In this document: piece by piece, positions 8,516 to 17,449 of the stretch
Layout: every line of letters begins with the position of its first letter
Numbering within the stretch: the first letter of the stretch is position 1
NCBI RefSeq assembly: GCF_024220515.1
Contig: NZ_JAMXOT010000134.1
Location: 1 to 45,252 of the forward strand
Length of the DNA stretch: 45,252 nt
Source of the DNA: Oscillatoria sp. HE19RPO
Lineage (GTDB): Bacteria; Cyanobacteriota; Cyanobacteriia; Cyanobacteriales; Laspinemataceae
Direction: 5' to 3'
Position numbers and translations under genes: made by a program
The notes under the pieces: generated by a model
Told to the model about the DNA's origin: nothing
Databases searched by the model: none
What the model saw: the letters and a program-made list of their open reading frames with translations, nothing else

Positions 8516-8968
8516 ATGACTCGTTTACTTTACGAATATTCCATCGCCGATTGCGGTCACTTGATCATTCCTTATGTGTTTGGCACCGTTGATACGGACC
8601 GAATCTATTCCTATCACTTACTCTCCGAATTAGGACATCGGGGGAACCTCCATAAAGCCCATAATCCCGCCGGAATTCATTCCAGTAGCCTCGAAGGGAT
8701 TATTGCGATCGCCAAAGAACATCTGGATCTTCATTCTGATGTCGAAGAAACTCTGGATATGTTTAAACGTCGCTATACTTATCGCGAAAATTTAATTATT
8801 ATTTATCAAATGGCCGACAAGTTTTTTTATGACCATTATAAGCCCGATAATTTACAAAATGTCGCCGCGCCTAAAATCTTCAAATCAGAACAAGCCTGTA
8901 TTCACTGGGTTAAATCAGGACTCGATCGCCCCAATCAAGGCTCTAATGTTTTAGATTTTAGACGATAG
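8516..8968 (+). CDS. Conserved-looking protein of unknown function
   Basis: I do not recognise this 150-residue protein (MTRLLYEYSIADCGHLIIPY...). It is soluble, without signal or membrane segments, and rich in His, Tyr and Asp; one stretch reads SELGHRGNLHKAHNPAGIHS, another RRYTYRENLIIIYQMADKFF. ATG at 8516 is preferred over an upstream GTG at 8459 because the intervening residues are low in complexity and begin inside a repeat tract. Codon use, including a GCGATCGCC site, is like the neighbours, so recent transfer is not indicated. Confidence 0.7.
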   Translation: MTRLLYEYSIADCGHLIIPYVFGTVDTDRIYSYHLLSELGHRGNLHKAHNPAGIHSSSLEGIIAIAKEHLDLHSDVEETLDMFKRRYTYRENLIIIYQMADKFFYDHYKPDNLQNVAAPKIFKSEQACIHWVKSGLDRPNQGSNVLDFRR

Positions 8969-9005
8969 AAAATTCCCGTATAATTAATTATTATTTCAGG
9001 GGGAG

Positions 9006-9113
9006 AACGACTGAAGTCGTTACTACGAACGAGAGAAATGAAGTATTTCTCCCCTGTTTGTAGTAACGACTTCAGTCGTTTCAGGCATTTCCAGGCTCGG
9101 CCTGGGAATGCCT
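9006..9113. repeat. Outward-facing 25-nt repeat pair plus hairpin
   Basis: A minus-orientation 25-nt repeat at 9006-9030 and a plus-orientation one at 9056-9080 flank 25 nt. This is the opposite arrangement to the inward-facing ends of the elements at 8224 and 17159. A separate hairpin follows, 9083-9096 pairing with 9100-9113 with one G-T pair, of the GGCATT-CCAGGC type common in cyanobacterial spacers. Confidence 0.75.
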
Positions 9114-9175
9114 AATCAAAATACTAGGCATCCGGTGTGAGAAATAACTAACTCCCCAAATCACCCCTAAACTCG

Positions 9176-10099
9176 TTAGGACAAACGGGTTATTTCATCT
9201 TTCCCAAAATCCGGCTCAAACACCATTTTCGGCACTAACACCCAGTCGTCATCGGATGATTCAATCTCGCTCATCCCCAAAAAAGTGCCATCTTCTGCAT
9301 AAATACGCAGGGGTGACACACTTTCCCCTAACTCCTTTAGAGGAATCCGCTGACCTTGGCACCAGCGACGGCCATCAGTAGAATTTAAAGGAATCTGACT
9401 TAAATGGGCTAACACCTTATCCGGTGGGATGAGTTGAAATGTCCCTTGACTGGTTTGAGTTTCGATGTCTTCAAAGGTTAAACTCTCCTTCAGGGGTAAC
9501 CCACAGCTTTCGGTGCGGGTGAGATGTGCGAGGGTTCCGCCAGTTTCCAAAACTGCACCGAGGTCCCGGGCGATCGCCCGGATATAGGTCCCAGGTCCAC
9601 AGGCGATCGCCAGGTCGATTTCTGGAAAATCCCCCTCTCGCCACTCCAACACCTGGATATTATGGACCTCTACCACGCGACTCGGCACTTCGACGGTTTC
9701 CCCTGCTCTTGCTAAGTCATACAACCGCTTCCCTTGCACCTGAATCGCACTGTAGGCAGGGGGAATTTGGGTAATTTTCCCCAGAAATTGCGGTAATTGC
9801 GCCTCAACCTGTTCCCGGGTGAGTTGGGGAACTGCTGCCGAGGTGACGGTTTCCCCTTCTAAATCATCGGTGGTGGTGGTGACCCCCAGACGCACGGTTG
9901 CTTGATACGCTTTATCTTGACGCAGGTATTGCAGCAGGCGCGTTGCCTTACCCACGGCGATCGGTAAGACTCCCGTTGCTGCGGGATCTAAGGTGCCACC
10001 ATGTCCCACCCGCTTGGTTCGCAACAGTCTGCGAATCCGGGATACGCAGTCATGAGAGGTCATGCCAGGGGGTTTGTTGAGATTCAGAAATCCTTCCAC
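9176..10099 (-). CDS. truB: tRNA pseudouridine(55) synthase
   Basis: A 307-residue enzyme that converts U55 of the tRNA T-loop to pseudouridine. N-terminal [13 protein letters not shown] is the family start, and the catalytic Asp38 lies in [24 protein letters not shown] and [12 protein letters not shown] are further TruB signatures. A PUA-like C-terminal region (about 245-307) is present. The start is GTG at 10099 with AAAGG 5 nt upstream. The gene appears monocistronic, with repeat-filled spacers on both sides. Confidence 0.95.
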   Translation of the reverse strand: MEGFLNLNKPPGMTSHDCVSRIRRLLRTKRVGHGGTLDPAATGVLPIAVGKATRLLQYLRQDKAYQATVRLGVTTTTDDLEGETVTSAAVPQLTREQVEAQLPQFLGKITQIPPAYSAIQVQGKRLYDLARAGETVEVPSRVVEVHNIQVLEWREGDFPEIDLAIACGPGTYIRAIARDLGAVLETGGTLAHLTRTESCGLPLKESLTFEDIETQTSQGTFQLIPPDKVLAHLSQIPLNSTDGRRWCQGQRIPLKELGESVSPLRIYAEDGTFLGMSEIESSDDDWVLVPKMVFEPDFGKDEITRLS

Positions 10100-10251
10100 A
10101 GTACCTTTAAAACATTCGGGAGTTCTGTTGCATTTTATCCAGATCAGGACGCTTTGATTCGTCTACTTTTTGATTGGGGAATCGCGCCTCAAGGGAATCG
10201 AAGGATATGATAACCGGACTTACGCAGATTTTGAGAATCCACCATAAATAA

Positions 10252-10504
10252 TAATGTAGAGGCGATTCGCGAATCGCCTCTACATTATTTCGGGGTTCAT
10301 GTTAAATATTGCGGAATTCCGGGATAATCGGATGATGGGAGTCAATTGTAGGGTGGGCACTGCCCACCTTAATGTCGGTGGGCAGTGCCCACCCTACACT
10401 TGCTACACTTGCTTAAATAATAATGTAGAGGCGATTCGCGAATCGCCTCTACATTATGTCGGGGTTCATGTTAAATATTACGGAAGTCGTGGATAACCGG
10501 ATGA
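10252..10504. repeat. Duplicated perfect palindromes and a 21-bp-stem hairpin
   Basis: A perfect 36-bp palindrome (TAATGTAGAGGCGATTCG and its complement) occurs at 10252-10287 and 10421-10456. Each is followed by a near-identical flank of about 47 nt (10288-10335 and 10457-10504), so the palindrome and flank are duplicated together. Between them lies a different inverted repeat, 10348-10368 pairing with 10377-10397 (GTAGGGTGGGCACTGCCCAC type). No gene is visible between truB and the RND gene. Confidence 0.85.
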
Positions 10505-10525
10505 GGGGTTGCTATATTTGCGCCT

Positions 10526-13500
10526 TTATTCCAAATGTTCTGCTGCCACCGAGGGTTTTGGGGTGAGCAGTAAATATAATGCCGGAACTACCAGTAAGGC
10601 GATCGCTGTCGAAGCAGTTAACCCAAAACCGATCGCCGCACAAAGGGGAAACCACACCGGGTCACTAAATGCCAAGGGAACAACTCCACCAATGGTAGTT
10701 AAACTGGTGGATAAGACCGGACGGAGGCGATCGGCAGCACCTTGAACCGCTGCCATTTGAATCGTCATGCCGCGATCGCGATAGGTATTCATAGTTTCCA
10801 CCATGACGATCGCATTATTCACCACAATTCCCACTAAGGAAATAATCCCAATTACTGCCGGAAACGAAATCGGAATCCAAGCTAAGAAAAACCCGCCAAA
10901 CGTGCCAATTAACCCAAAGGGAATCGTCAGCATAATAATAAACGGTTGGGTAAATGATCCAAACTGAATCACCAACACCGCAAACACTAGGAAAATCGCC
11001 ACTCCGGCCATTTGTTGCGCTGAACCAAAGGTCTCACTCTGAGTCTGTGCTTCTCCGGCAAATGTATAGTCATATCCTTGGGGCCATTGACGGCGCATTT
11101 CATCAATTTTCGGCTGTACATCTGCTAAAATTTCTCCCACAGTCCGGTTGTCTGTTTTTGCCAAAACCGTGACGGTGCGCTGAGTATCTTGGTGAACAAT
11201 GGATAAGGGCGCTTCCCCGAATTCCGATTCTAGCACTTGAGCGGCAGACAAGGTGCGATCGCCTGCAAATAAGCGAATCGTCTGGAGTTCGTCCTGGCGC
11301 GTCGGACCACCGACGGCACCCCCACGCGAGGGCCAAGCCATACTCAGCCTGATTTCTAGGTCTTCCTCCCCGCCGCCAATGGGGAAACTGCCGATTTCGT
11401 TGTCGGTCATGGTATAGCGGCCTTGCTGCGCCAAATCCTCGGCATTTAAGCCATAAAAATTCATCGCTTCCCGTCGGGGTCGAAACTTGATATCCGGACG
11501 CAAGGCCCCGAGGTCATCTCGCACATCGGTTGTGCCAGGAATTTGGCGCAGTGCCAATTGCACTTCCCCCGAAATCCGGCGCAATTCGGTCATATCCCGG
11601 CCCTGAATTTGAATGGCGATCGGGTCTCCCCCTTCCCCGGTACTTTCGGTATTGACCACCAGGGAGGCCCCGGGATATTTGCGAATCAGTTGGTCTAATT
11701 CCTGGCGCAATAGGCGATCGTATTCAAAGGAATAAAGTTCACGTTCGGTTTTCGGTGTAAACATAGCGGAAAACCCAAGCAAATAGTTCCCTTGATTCGG
11801 TTTCATCCCACTTTCAGTCACCAAATTACTTCGCTGTCCCACGAATTTAATCGTGTTGCTGAGGTAGTCTTTTTGGCGCAGCACTTCTCCGATTTCGTCT
11901 GCCACCTGTTGGGATGTATCCAGGGTTGTGGTAGGCGGTAGTTCCACATTGATACTCATTTTCAGATTGTCCGAGTTAGGAAATAAGGTCCCCGGAACAT
12001 TTCCCACTAAAATTAGAGTACAGACAAATAAACTGACTGCACCCAAAACCCACAATCGGGCGGTAGTTTTGTTACGAACTGTGGTTTTTAAACTCCATTT
12101 TGCATAGCGTTGGGCGGTGGATTCGTTGAGGCGGTCAATAAAGGTTTTTTTGCCATGACCCTTGACATTTCCGAGTAAAAATCGAGAGAGAGGAACGTCA
12201 ATGAATAAAGCAATAATATAGCTGAGAATCAGACAAGTAATGGCACTAATGGGAATAAATCTAATAAATTTACCCATTGTCCCGCTAATTGCCATTAACG
12301 GGGCCATTGCTAAAATGGTGGTCAACTGGCCGGAAAAGGCGGGTAAAGCGTAGGTTTTGACCGTGGAGAGGGCGGCTTGATTAAAGGTGAGTCCGCGCAC
12401 GAAAATGCCTTCGTGCAATCCTTCCATCATCAAAATGTAAACATCAACGAGCAAACCCAAGGCCAAAATCATGCCGATGGTGACCATTGTATTCAGGGTT
12501 TGACCGCCGATCCAGAGAATGGCAGTCGCCCCAATAAAGGTCAGGGGAATGGACAATCCAGCAATTAACGCTTCCCGCCAACTCAGGGCAAAAAACAGGA
12601 TGACAAATACCACAAGAATTCCTTGCCAGCAGTTATTAAACAGGCGCAGTAAGTCTTCTGTGATGATTTCGGCGTCGGAGTTGATGACGCGGTATTCTAG
12701 GCCATAAGGCCAGAGATTGGGGTTCTGTTGCGCTAAATCTAAAGCAGCAATGGAGTCTTCGACGACTTTAATCGTATCGGACCCAGGAACTTTGACCACA
12801 TCAACGTTAATCACGGGTTCAAATTCCCCGCCATTCCAACTAAGAAAAGCGCGATTTTTTTCTCGTTCTAAATCCCGTCGCACTTCGGCAATTTCTTTGA
12901 GACGAACCACTCGACCATCGGACCCACCTAACCGCGCTACAGGCAAATCTTGGAGGTCTTCCACGGAGCGAAATCGGCCATATAATCGCACTTGAGTACC
13001 AATGCGATCGCTCTCCACCTGTTCCCAAGGCATATCAATATTGCCTTGTTGAATCGCGCTGCTGACTTGGGTAGGAGAAATCCCCAGAGTCGTCAGGCGT
13101 GAAGGAATTAACTGCACATGAATGACTTCTTTACGTTCTCCCCCCAGGTCCACCTTTCGCACGTTGGGAACTTTTTCTAAAATATCTTTGATATCTTCCC
13201 CAGCGCGACTCAACACCGCCATATCAAGATTCCCAAATAAGCCAATCGTGAGAACAGGCGTATCTTGGACGGAGATTTGTTCGACTTTCGGCTGTTCCGC
13301 ATCCCGGGGGAGTTCCGGTTTTGCTTCATCGACTTGAGCGCGCAGCAAGGCGATCGACTCATTAACGGGCGCTTCTGCGCGAAATTCAACGACAATTCGC
13401 GATCGCCCATCATAGGAGGCACTACTAATTTCTTTTAACCCCTTCAGGGATTTAAGCTCTTTTTCAATTTTGTCCGTAATCTGATTTTCAATGGTTTCAG

Positions 13501-13747
13501 GGTCTGCACCGGGCCATATTGTTTCAATACTGGCGATCGCTACATTAATATCCGGATCCCCTTCCTTCACCATCGAAGCGGCACCAATCAACCCGCCAAT
13601 CAACAGTAATAAACACAGCAAAATCCCAAATACTGGCTTTAAAAAGAAGAATTTGGTCACCGGAGATGCCTTCCGAACATCAGGAATCTCATGTTGTTGG
13701 GAGTCGTCATCTTCAGGCGGTTGCGGTGGTAAAAGGGTATTTGTCAT
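10526..13747 (-). CDS. RND-family efflux pump (AcrB/HAE1-like)
   Basis: A 1073-residue inner-membrane exporter with the RND plan: a helix after a cytosolic N-tail, a large periplasmic loop (about 60-365), helices 2-6, a second set of helices and periplasmic loop, and a C-terminal bundle. In helix 4 the motif is GLLVDVYILMMEG: Asp435 is kept but the next residue, usually a second Asp, is Val. In helix 10 the motif is VGIVVNNAIVMVET, with Asn977 where AcrB has the relay Lys. It is downstream of, and probably co-transcribed with, the adaptor gene, although a 311-nt repeat array separates them. Substrate is unknown. Confidence 0.93.
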   Translation of the reverse strand: MTNTLLPPQPPEDDDSQQHEIPDVRKASPVTKFFFLKPVFGILLCLLLLIGGLIGAASMVKEGDPDINVAIASIETIWPGADPETIENQITDKIEKELKSLKGLKEISSASYDGRSRIVVEFRAEAPVNESIALLRAQVDEAKPELPRDAEQPKVEQISVQDTPVLTIGLFGNLDMAVLSRAGEDIKDILEKVPNVRKVDLGGERKEVIHVQLIPSRLTTLGISPTQVSSAIQQGNIDMPWEQVESDRIGTQVRLYGRFRSVEDLQDLPVARLGGSDGRVVRLKEIAEVRRDLEREKNRAFLSWNGGEFEPVINVDVVKVPGSDTIKVVEDSIAALDLAQQNPNLWPYGLEYRVINSDAEIITEDLLRLFNNCWQGILVVFVILFFALSWREALIAGLSIPLTFIGATAILWIGGQTLNTMVTIGMILALGLLVDVYILMMEGLHEGIFVRGLTFNQAALSTVKTYALPAFSGQLTTILAMAPLMAISGTMGKFIRFIPISAITCLILSYIIALFIDVPLSRFLLGNVKGHGKKTFIDRLNESTAQRYAKWSLKTTVRNKTTARLWVLGAVSLFVCTLILVGNVPGTLFPNSDNLKMSINVELPPTTTLDTSQQVADEIGEVLRQKDYLSNTIKFVGQRSNLVTESGMKPNQGNYLLGFSAMFTPKTERELYSFEYDRLLRQELDQLIRKYPGASLVVNTESTGEGGDPIAIQIQGRDMTELRRISGEVQLALRQIPGTTDVRDDLGALRPDIKFRPRREAMNFYGLNAEDLAQQGRYTMTDNEIGSFPIGGGEEDLEIRLSMAWPSRGGAVGGPTRQDELQTIRLFAGDRTLSAAQVLESEFGEAPLSIVHQDTQRTVTVLAKTDNRTVGEILADVQPKIDEMRRQWPQGYDYTFAGEAQTQSETFGSAQQMAGVAIFLVFAVLVIQFGSFTQPFIIMLTIPFGLIGTFGGFFLAWIPISFPAVIGIISLVGIVVNNAIVMVETMNTYRDRGMTIQMAAVQGAADRLRPVLSTSLTTIGGVVPLAFSDPVWFPLCAAIGFGLTASTAIALLVVPALYLLLTPKPSVAAEHLE

Positions 13748-13789
13748 GATAGTTTTTATACTTAAATAGGTTAGTCTGTCATTTCAATC

Positions 13790-14054
13790 CCTCCAGTCCC
13801 CTCCCCTTAGCAAGGGGAGGGCTAGGGTGGGGTTCCGCCATCCAAAAGTGAGAAACCTCCAGTCCCCTCCCCTTGCTAAGGGGAGGGCTAGGGTGGGGTT
13901 CCGCCATCCAAAGGTGAGAAACCTCCAGTCCCCTCCCCTTAGCAAGGGGAGGGCTAGGGTGGGGTTCCGGCATCCAAAGGTGAGAAACCTCCAGTCCCCT
14001 CCCCTTAGCAAGGGGAGGGCTAGGGTGGGGTTCCGCCATCCAAAGGTGAGAACC
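13790..14054. repeat. Four-copy 66-nt tandem repeat inside the efflux operon
   Basis: Units begin at 13791, 13857, 13923 and 13989, each starting CTCCAGTCCCCTCCCCTT and containing a CCCTCCCCTT/AAGGGGAGGG hairpin. Copy 2 has TTGCTAAG where the others have TTAGCAAG, a base-paired inversion of the loop. Because 66 is a multiple of three, reading frames stay open across it on both strands, but the translations are pure repeat and I do not call them genes. Confidence 0.9.
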
Positions 14055-14058
14055 GGCG

Positions 14059-15993
14059 TCAATCCAAACCTTCCACAATCTCCACCGGCGCACCATCCAC
14101 CAACCGATTACTCCCTTCCGTTACCAGTAACTCTCCGGGGTTAACCCCTTCAACAATTTCCCGGGTAGAAATTCCTTCAATACCAAGGGTAATTTCCCGT
14201 TGTTCCACCCTTCCCGTTTCCGGGTTAACCACAAATACATGAGGTTGGCGATCGCGAAAAACAAACGCTTCAAACGGTGCAATAGTGGCATTGGGATTTT
14301 CCTCCACCGCAATCCATGCCGACACTCGGGACCCATGCCGCAGATTCTCACTCCCTTGCTTAATTCGCATCGTAACAGACATCGCTCGCCCTCCCGGTGT
14401 CACCGAAGGACTGACGGAAAACACCTGTCCCTCTGCTCTAGCGAGTTTCGTCAGTTGATCGCTGGTCATTTGTCCCGCAGATGCAGCACTCATATCTTCA
14501 TCCAAAACAATATAAACCCGTTGTCCCGGTCTCACCCGATCGCCTTCAAACGCGGGGAGTTCTACATTGACCTCAAATTCCCCTGGATCAATGATAATCA
14601 TCGGCACTCGTTCGACAATGTTCTGATATTCCCCACTCGCTTGGACCCGCTGAGGTGACCAATAATCTCCCTCGGTGATATTCAGATAGGCCAAAACGCC
14701 ATCAAATGGGGCATAAATCGCACTATCTTCCAAGTTGACATCCGCCCGGGTCACCTGGGTTTGAGCCGAGGCAATCCCCGCATCTGCCGAATAAATTTGA
14801 GCTTGTGCGGACTGAACTTGTCCGGCTACTGCCTTGACTTGGCTTTCGGCAGCGCTGATTTGACTGTGAGCGACGGTGACTTGACTTTGAGCGACGGCAA
14901 TTTCTTGTTCCCCAGCAGTGACTTGGCTTTTCGCCACTTCTACATCCTGGAGGGCGGCGCTCACTTGGCTTTTGGCGGCTTCCACTTCTTTTTGAGCGGC
15001 GATAATTTGACTGTTGGCGGCTTCGACTTCTTGCTCGGCGGCTTTCACTTCATTTTGGGCGGCATTCAAGCCAGATTCAGCGTTTTGGCGTCGATTCGTA
15101 TAAACATCCAAATCGCTTTGAGAAATTACCCCTTCTTGATATAATGTTAGACGTCGCTCCTGTTCTTTGATGGCGAGGTCGAGGTCGGCTTGGGCTTTTT
15201 GGAGATTGGCCTGGGAACGGGCTAAATTAGCGAGGCTTTGTCCCTGTCGCGCTTGAGTTTGGGCGACGTTGGCTTGAGCTTGTTCCACTTTGGCTTCGGC
15301 TTGTTGCACCCCCACTTGGGCTTGTTGCACTCGGGATTGGATTTGTGCCAGATTCGCTCGCGCTTGTTCCACTTTAGAGCGGGACTGTTCTAACAAGGCT
15401 TGGTTTTGTTCCACTCCGGCTTTTGCCTGTTGGAGATTGGCTCTAGCTTGTTCGAGGTTAGCCACGGCAACACTGCGCTGGGTTTGGGCTTCAGCGGTTC
15501 CGGCTTGAGCTTGGGTGATGTCTGCCGCGAGTTTGCGATCGTCTACTTTGGCGAGTAATTCCCCTTCCCGCACGCGATCGCCTTCTCGCAAATCTCGCCC
15601 TTCTATTTTTTTGATATAAGTAATCGTTCCCGGCACTTCAAAAGTGAGGTGCTTACTTCGCACGGCAGAGGCAAACCCATCACTAAACACCCAGGCTTGA
15701 ATGGGGGCCGACTGCGCCGGAACCACTCGCACGGGTAGTCCCGCTGGTTGTACCTCAGTCGGGGTGGCTTCTTCGGTTTCGGCTTGAGGATTCAACCGCA
15801 TGGCTCCCACGGTCCCAATCCCTGCGATCGCCGCGAACAACATCATGAATCCTACGCTTTTTTTAAGCCAAGATAGCGGTAATTTTCGTCTGGATTTATC
15901 CGACTTCTTGCGAGTGGGTTGGGCAATTGCTCCGGACTGGGAAACGGGGAGCGACAAGTTCAGCCCGTCCATATTTTCTAAGCGATCAATCAT
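14059..15993 (-). CDS. Periplasmic adaptor (HlyD/AcrA-type) of the RND pump
   Basis: A 644-residue membrane fusion protein. One helix near residues 48-66 anchors it in the inner membrane. A lipoyl-like half follows (KVDDRKLAADI), then an unusually long alpha-helical hairpin region of Ala/Gln/Glu heptads (about 155-430, repeated AQAxVxxA and SQVxxA blocks). The second lipoyl half (SAIYAPFDGVLAYLNITEGDY) and beta-barrel and membrane-proximal domains complete it. It couples the pump to an outer-membrane channel. The helical part is longer than in typical AcrA. It is the first gene of the minus-strand operon; the start at 15993 is preferred, with an ATG at 15972 possible. Confidence 0.92.
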   Translation of the reverse strand: MIDRLENMDGLNLSLPVSQSGAIAQPTRKKSDKSRRKLPLSWLKKSVGFMMLFAAIAGIGTVGAMRLNPQAETEEATPTEVQPAGLPVRVVPAQSAPIQAWVFSDGFASAVRSKHLTFEVPGTITYIKKIEGRDLREGDRVREGELLAKVDDRKLAADITQAQAGTAEAQTQRSVAVANLEQARANLQQAKAGVEQNQALLEQSRSKVEQARANLAQIQSRVQQAQVGVQQAEAKVEQAQANVAQTQARQGQSLANLARSQANLQKAQADLDLAIKEQERRLTLYQEGVISQSDLDVYTNRRQNAESGLNAAQNEVKAAEQEVEAANSQIIAAQKEVEAAKSQVSAALQDVEVAKSQVTAGEQEIAVAQSQVTVAHSQISAAESQVKAVAGQVQSAQAQIYSADAGIASAQTQVTRADVNLEDSAIYAPFDGVLAYLNITEGDYWSPQRVQASGEYQNIVERVPMIIIDPGEFEVNVELPAFEGDRVRPGQRVYIVLDEDMSAASAGQMTSDQLTKLARAEGQVFSVSPSVTPGGRAMSVTMRIKQGSENLRHGSRVSAWIAVEENPNATIAPFEAFVFRDRQPHVFVVNPETGRVEQREITLGIEGISTREIVEGVNPGELLVTEGSNRLVDGAPVEIVEGLD

Positions 15994-16502
15994 CCTTGGT
16001 TCTCCATTATTTTTTTTAAATTTGTCTTTGGAAACAGTAGAGTTTTTATTTCTTTTTACTAACGGTTAACTTGAATAATTCATGAGTAATATTTTGCTTC
16101 TTGCAGAGCTAAATTTTTGAAAAAATCTGGAGAATTTTACCGATTCAGTGGGTGGAGGATGAATGTCCTCTATTGGAAATTGGGTAAGAATGGGTAAAGT
16201 TGAGTCCGAGTTATCGAGATTTGGGGTAAACTCAATCCGGTTAATTTTTATATCCGTGGGCAATTCAGGCTTTTGTTCTTTAAATGGCAACCGCAAAAAT
16301 TACTCAGGTTTGGGAAAGTCAGTATCTGGACAGATGCCGACTCTAACTCCTGGGACACTTGCTGCGCGATCGCCTGGGGTGAAATCCCTATCTAGTGGGG
16401 GTTCCTGCCACGGGTTGGCGATGCCTGTGAACACGCGAGTTGATGCTCATGTTTATAATATACGAGTAACTGCTCATGTTTGTCAATGCTCTAGGGGGAA
16501 AA
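15994..16502. promoter_or_regulatory. Divergent control region of efflux operon and TetR gene
   Basis: This 509-nt gene-free stretch must hold the promoters for both directions. Just upstream of the TetR start are two direct repeats, 16436-16454 and 16463-16481 (CGAGTTGATGCTCATGTTT and CGAGTAACTGCTCATGTTT), 27 bp apart. Each contains a GAG-N6-CTC dyad. They are candidate operator half-sites for autoregulation. The remainder shows no gene. Confidence 0.4.
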
Positions 16503-17135
16503 ATGGAAGAAGAATTCTCAAAAGTAGAAGGGATGAGGCGTCAACCGCAGCAGATGCGGGCGATTAAGCGAGTCAATCAGATTCTCGATGCCGCAGAGGG
16601 ATTATTTGCCGAAGTCGGATATGAGGGGGCCACCACCAATGCGATCGCCGCCCGCGCCGGGACCTCGATTGGATCCCTGTATCGCTTTTTTCCCGATAAA
16701 GAATCCATTCTCAAAGCACTCGCGACGCGCTATCTGGAGCAAATGCATGAAATGTTTTTTCAGTTACATTCCCTAGAAATGGCAACCTTACCCCTAGAGG
16801 TTTATATTGATCGAGTAATGAGTGCATTTGATGAATTAATCACGGCACATCCCGGGTATCGAGCCGTTTTTTTCACGTCCCGCGCCGCTTGTCAAGAAGT
16901 GCAAGACATGGATGCCGATTTATGTGCTCAATTTGCCGGTAAATTAGCAGAGTTTTATCGATTAAAAGCGCCTAACCTCGACCCATCCACCTGCGAACTC
17001 ATCGCACTGGTTGTCGTAGAAGCAGTCCGCAATTTGCGGAGACTCTCCCTCAGCCGAGATGAAACATTTCAGTATCGAGTCACAAAGGAAATTAAAAAAC
17101 TATTATTGGCGTATTTGCAGCCTTATTTAAGTTAA
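16503..17135 (+). CDS. TetR-family transcriptional regulator
   Basis: A 210-residue DNA-binding repressor. Residues about 20-66 form the TetR helix-turn-helix (RVNQILDAAEGLFAEVGYEG then TTNAIAARAGTSIGSLYRFF). The rest is a ligand-sensing helical domain. The ATG at 16503 is chosen because AGGGGG sits 6-11 nt upstream and the reading frame before it is featureless. Divergence from the adaptor/pump operon suggests that it represses efflux until a substrate binds. Confidence 0.9.
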   Translation: MEEEFSKVEGMRRQPQQMRAIKRVNQILDAAEGLFAEVGYEGATTNAIAARAGTSIGSLYRFFPDKESILKALATRYLEQMHEMFFQLHSLEMATLPLEVYIDRVMSAFDELITAHPGYRAVFFTSRAACQEVQDMDADLCAQFAGKLAEFYRLKAPNLDPSTCELIALVVVEAVRNLRRLSLSRDETFQYRVTKEIKKLLLAYLQPYLS

Positions 17136-17449
17136 AAGATAGGGGAGATGGGGTCCATGTTTGTAGTAACGACTTCAGTCGTTGCTTTCTGTCATGGCAT
17201 CCGCCATGACAGTTACCCTTCTGGGATTCAGCACCTGTTTGGAGACTGGAGCGATCGCCTACTTTGAGCGCGTGACGAAAGCTGACGCCAAGTCACGCGG
17301 TAACGACTGAAGTCGTTACTACAAACAGGAACCTCATCCTCCCCATCTCCCCCATCCTGTTTCCTTAAGAAAAATTTTCAACTCAGGGCATCCCAAAAGG
17401 AGGCGATCGCGATTAAAATCTTGGTAGATCTACCCGAGGAGTTAACGCA
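17136..17449. repeat. Repeat-filled spacer with purine and pyrimidine outer tracts
   Basis: The spacer begins right after the TetR stop with a GGGGAGATGGGG tract and has a CCTCCCCATCTCCCCCATCC tract near 17337. The 168-nt element (copy 2) lies between them. This is the same layering as at 8172-8458. The last 60 nt hold the ribosome-binding site GAGGAG for the next gene. Confidence 0.75.
17159..17326 (-). mobile_element. Two-hairpin element bounded by inverted 25-nt repeats (copy 2)
   Basis: Ends are the 25-nt repeat at 17159-17183 and its complement at 17302-17326. Hairpin B is CTGTCATGGC (17189-17198) pairing perfectly with 17203-17212; the core is 17230-17251; hairpin A is CGCGTGAC (17269-17276) with 17292-17299. 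Read on the minus strand the order matches copy 1, the cores agree at 18 of 22 positions and linkers are 17 and 17 nt. The stems differ in sequence but stay paired. Confidence 0.75.

Noticed and set aside
13779-14144. Open reading frames on both strands through the 66-nt array
   Set aside because: They are open only because the unit length is a multiple of three; the translations are pure repeats without start signals.
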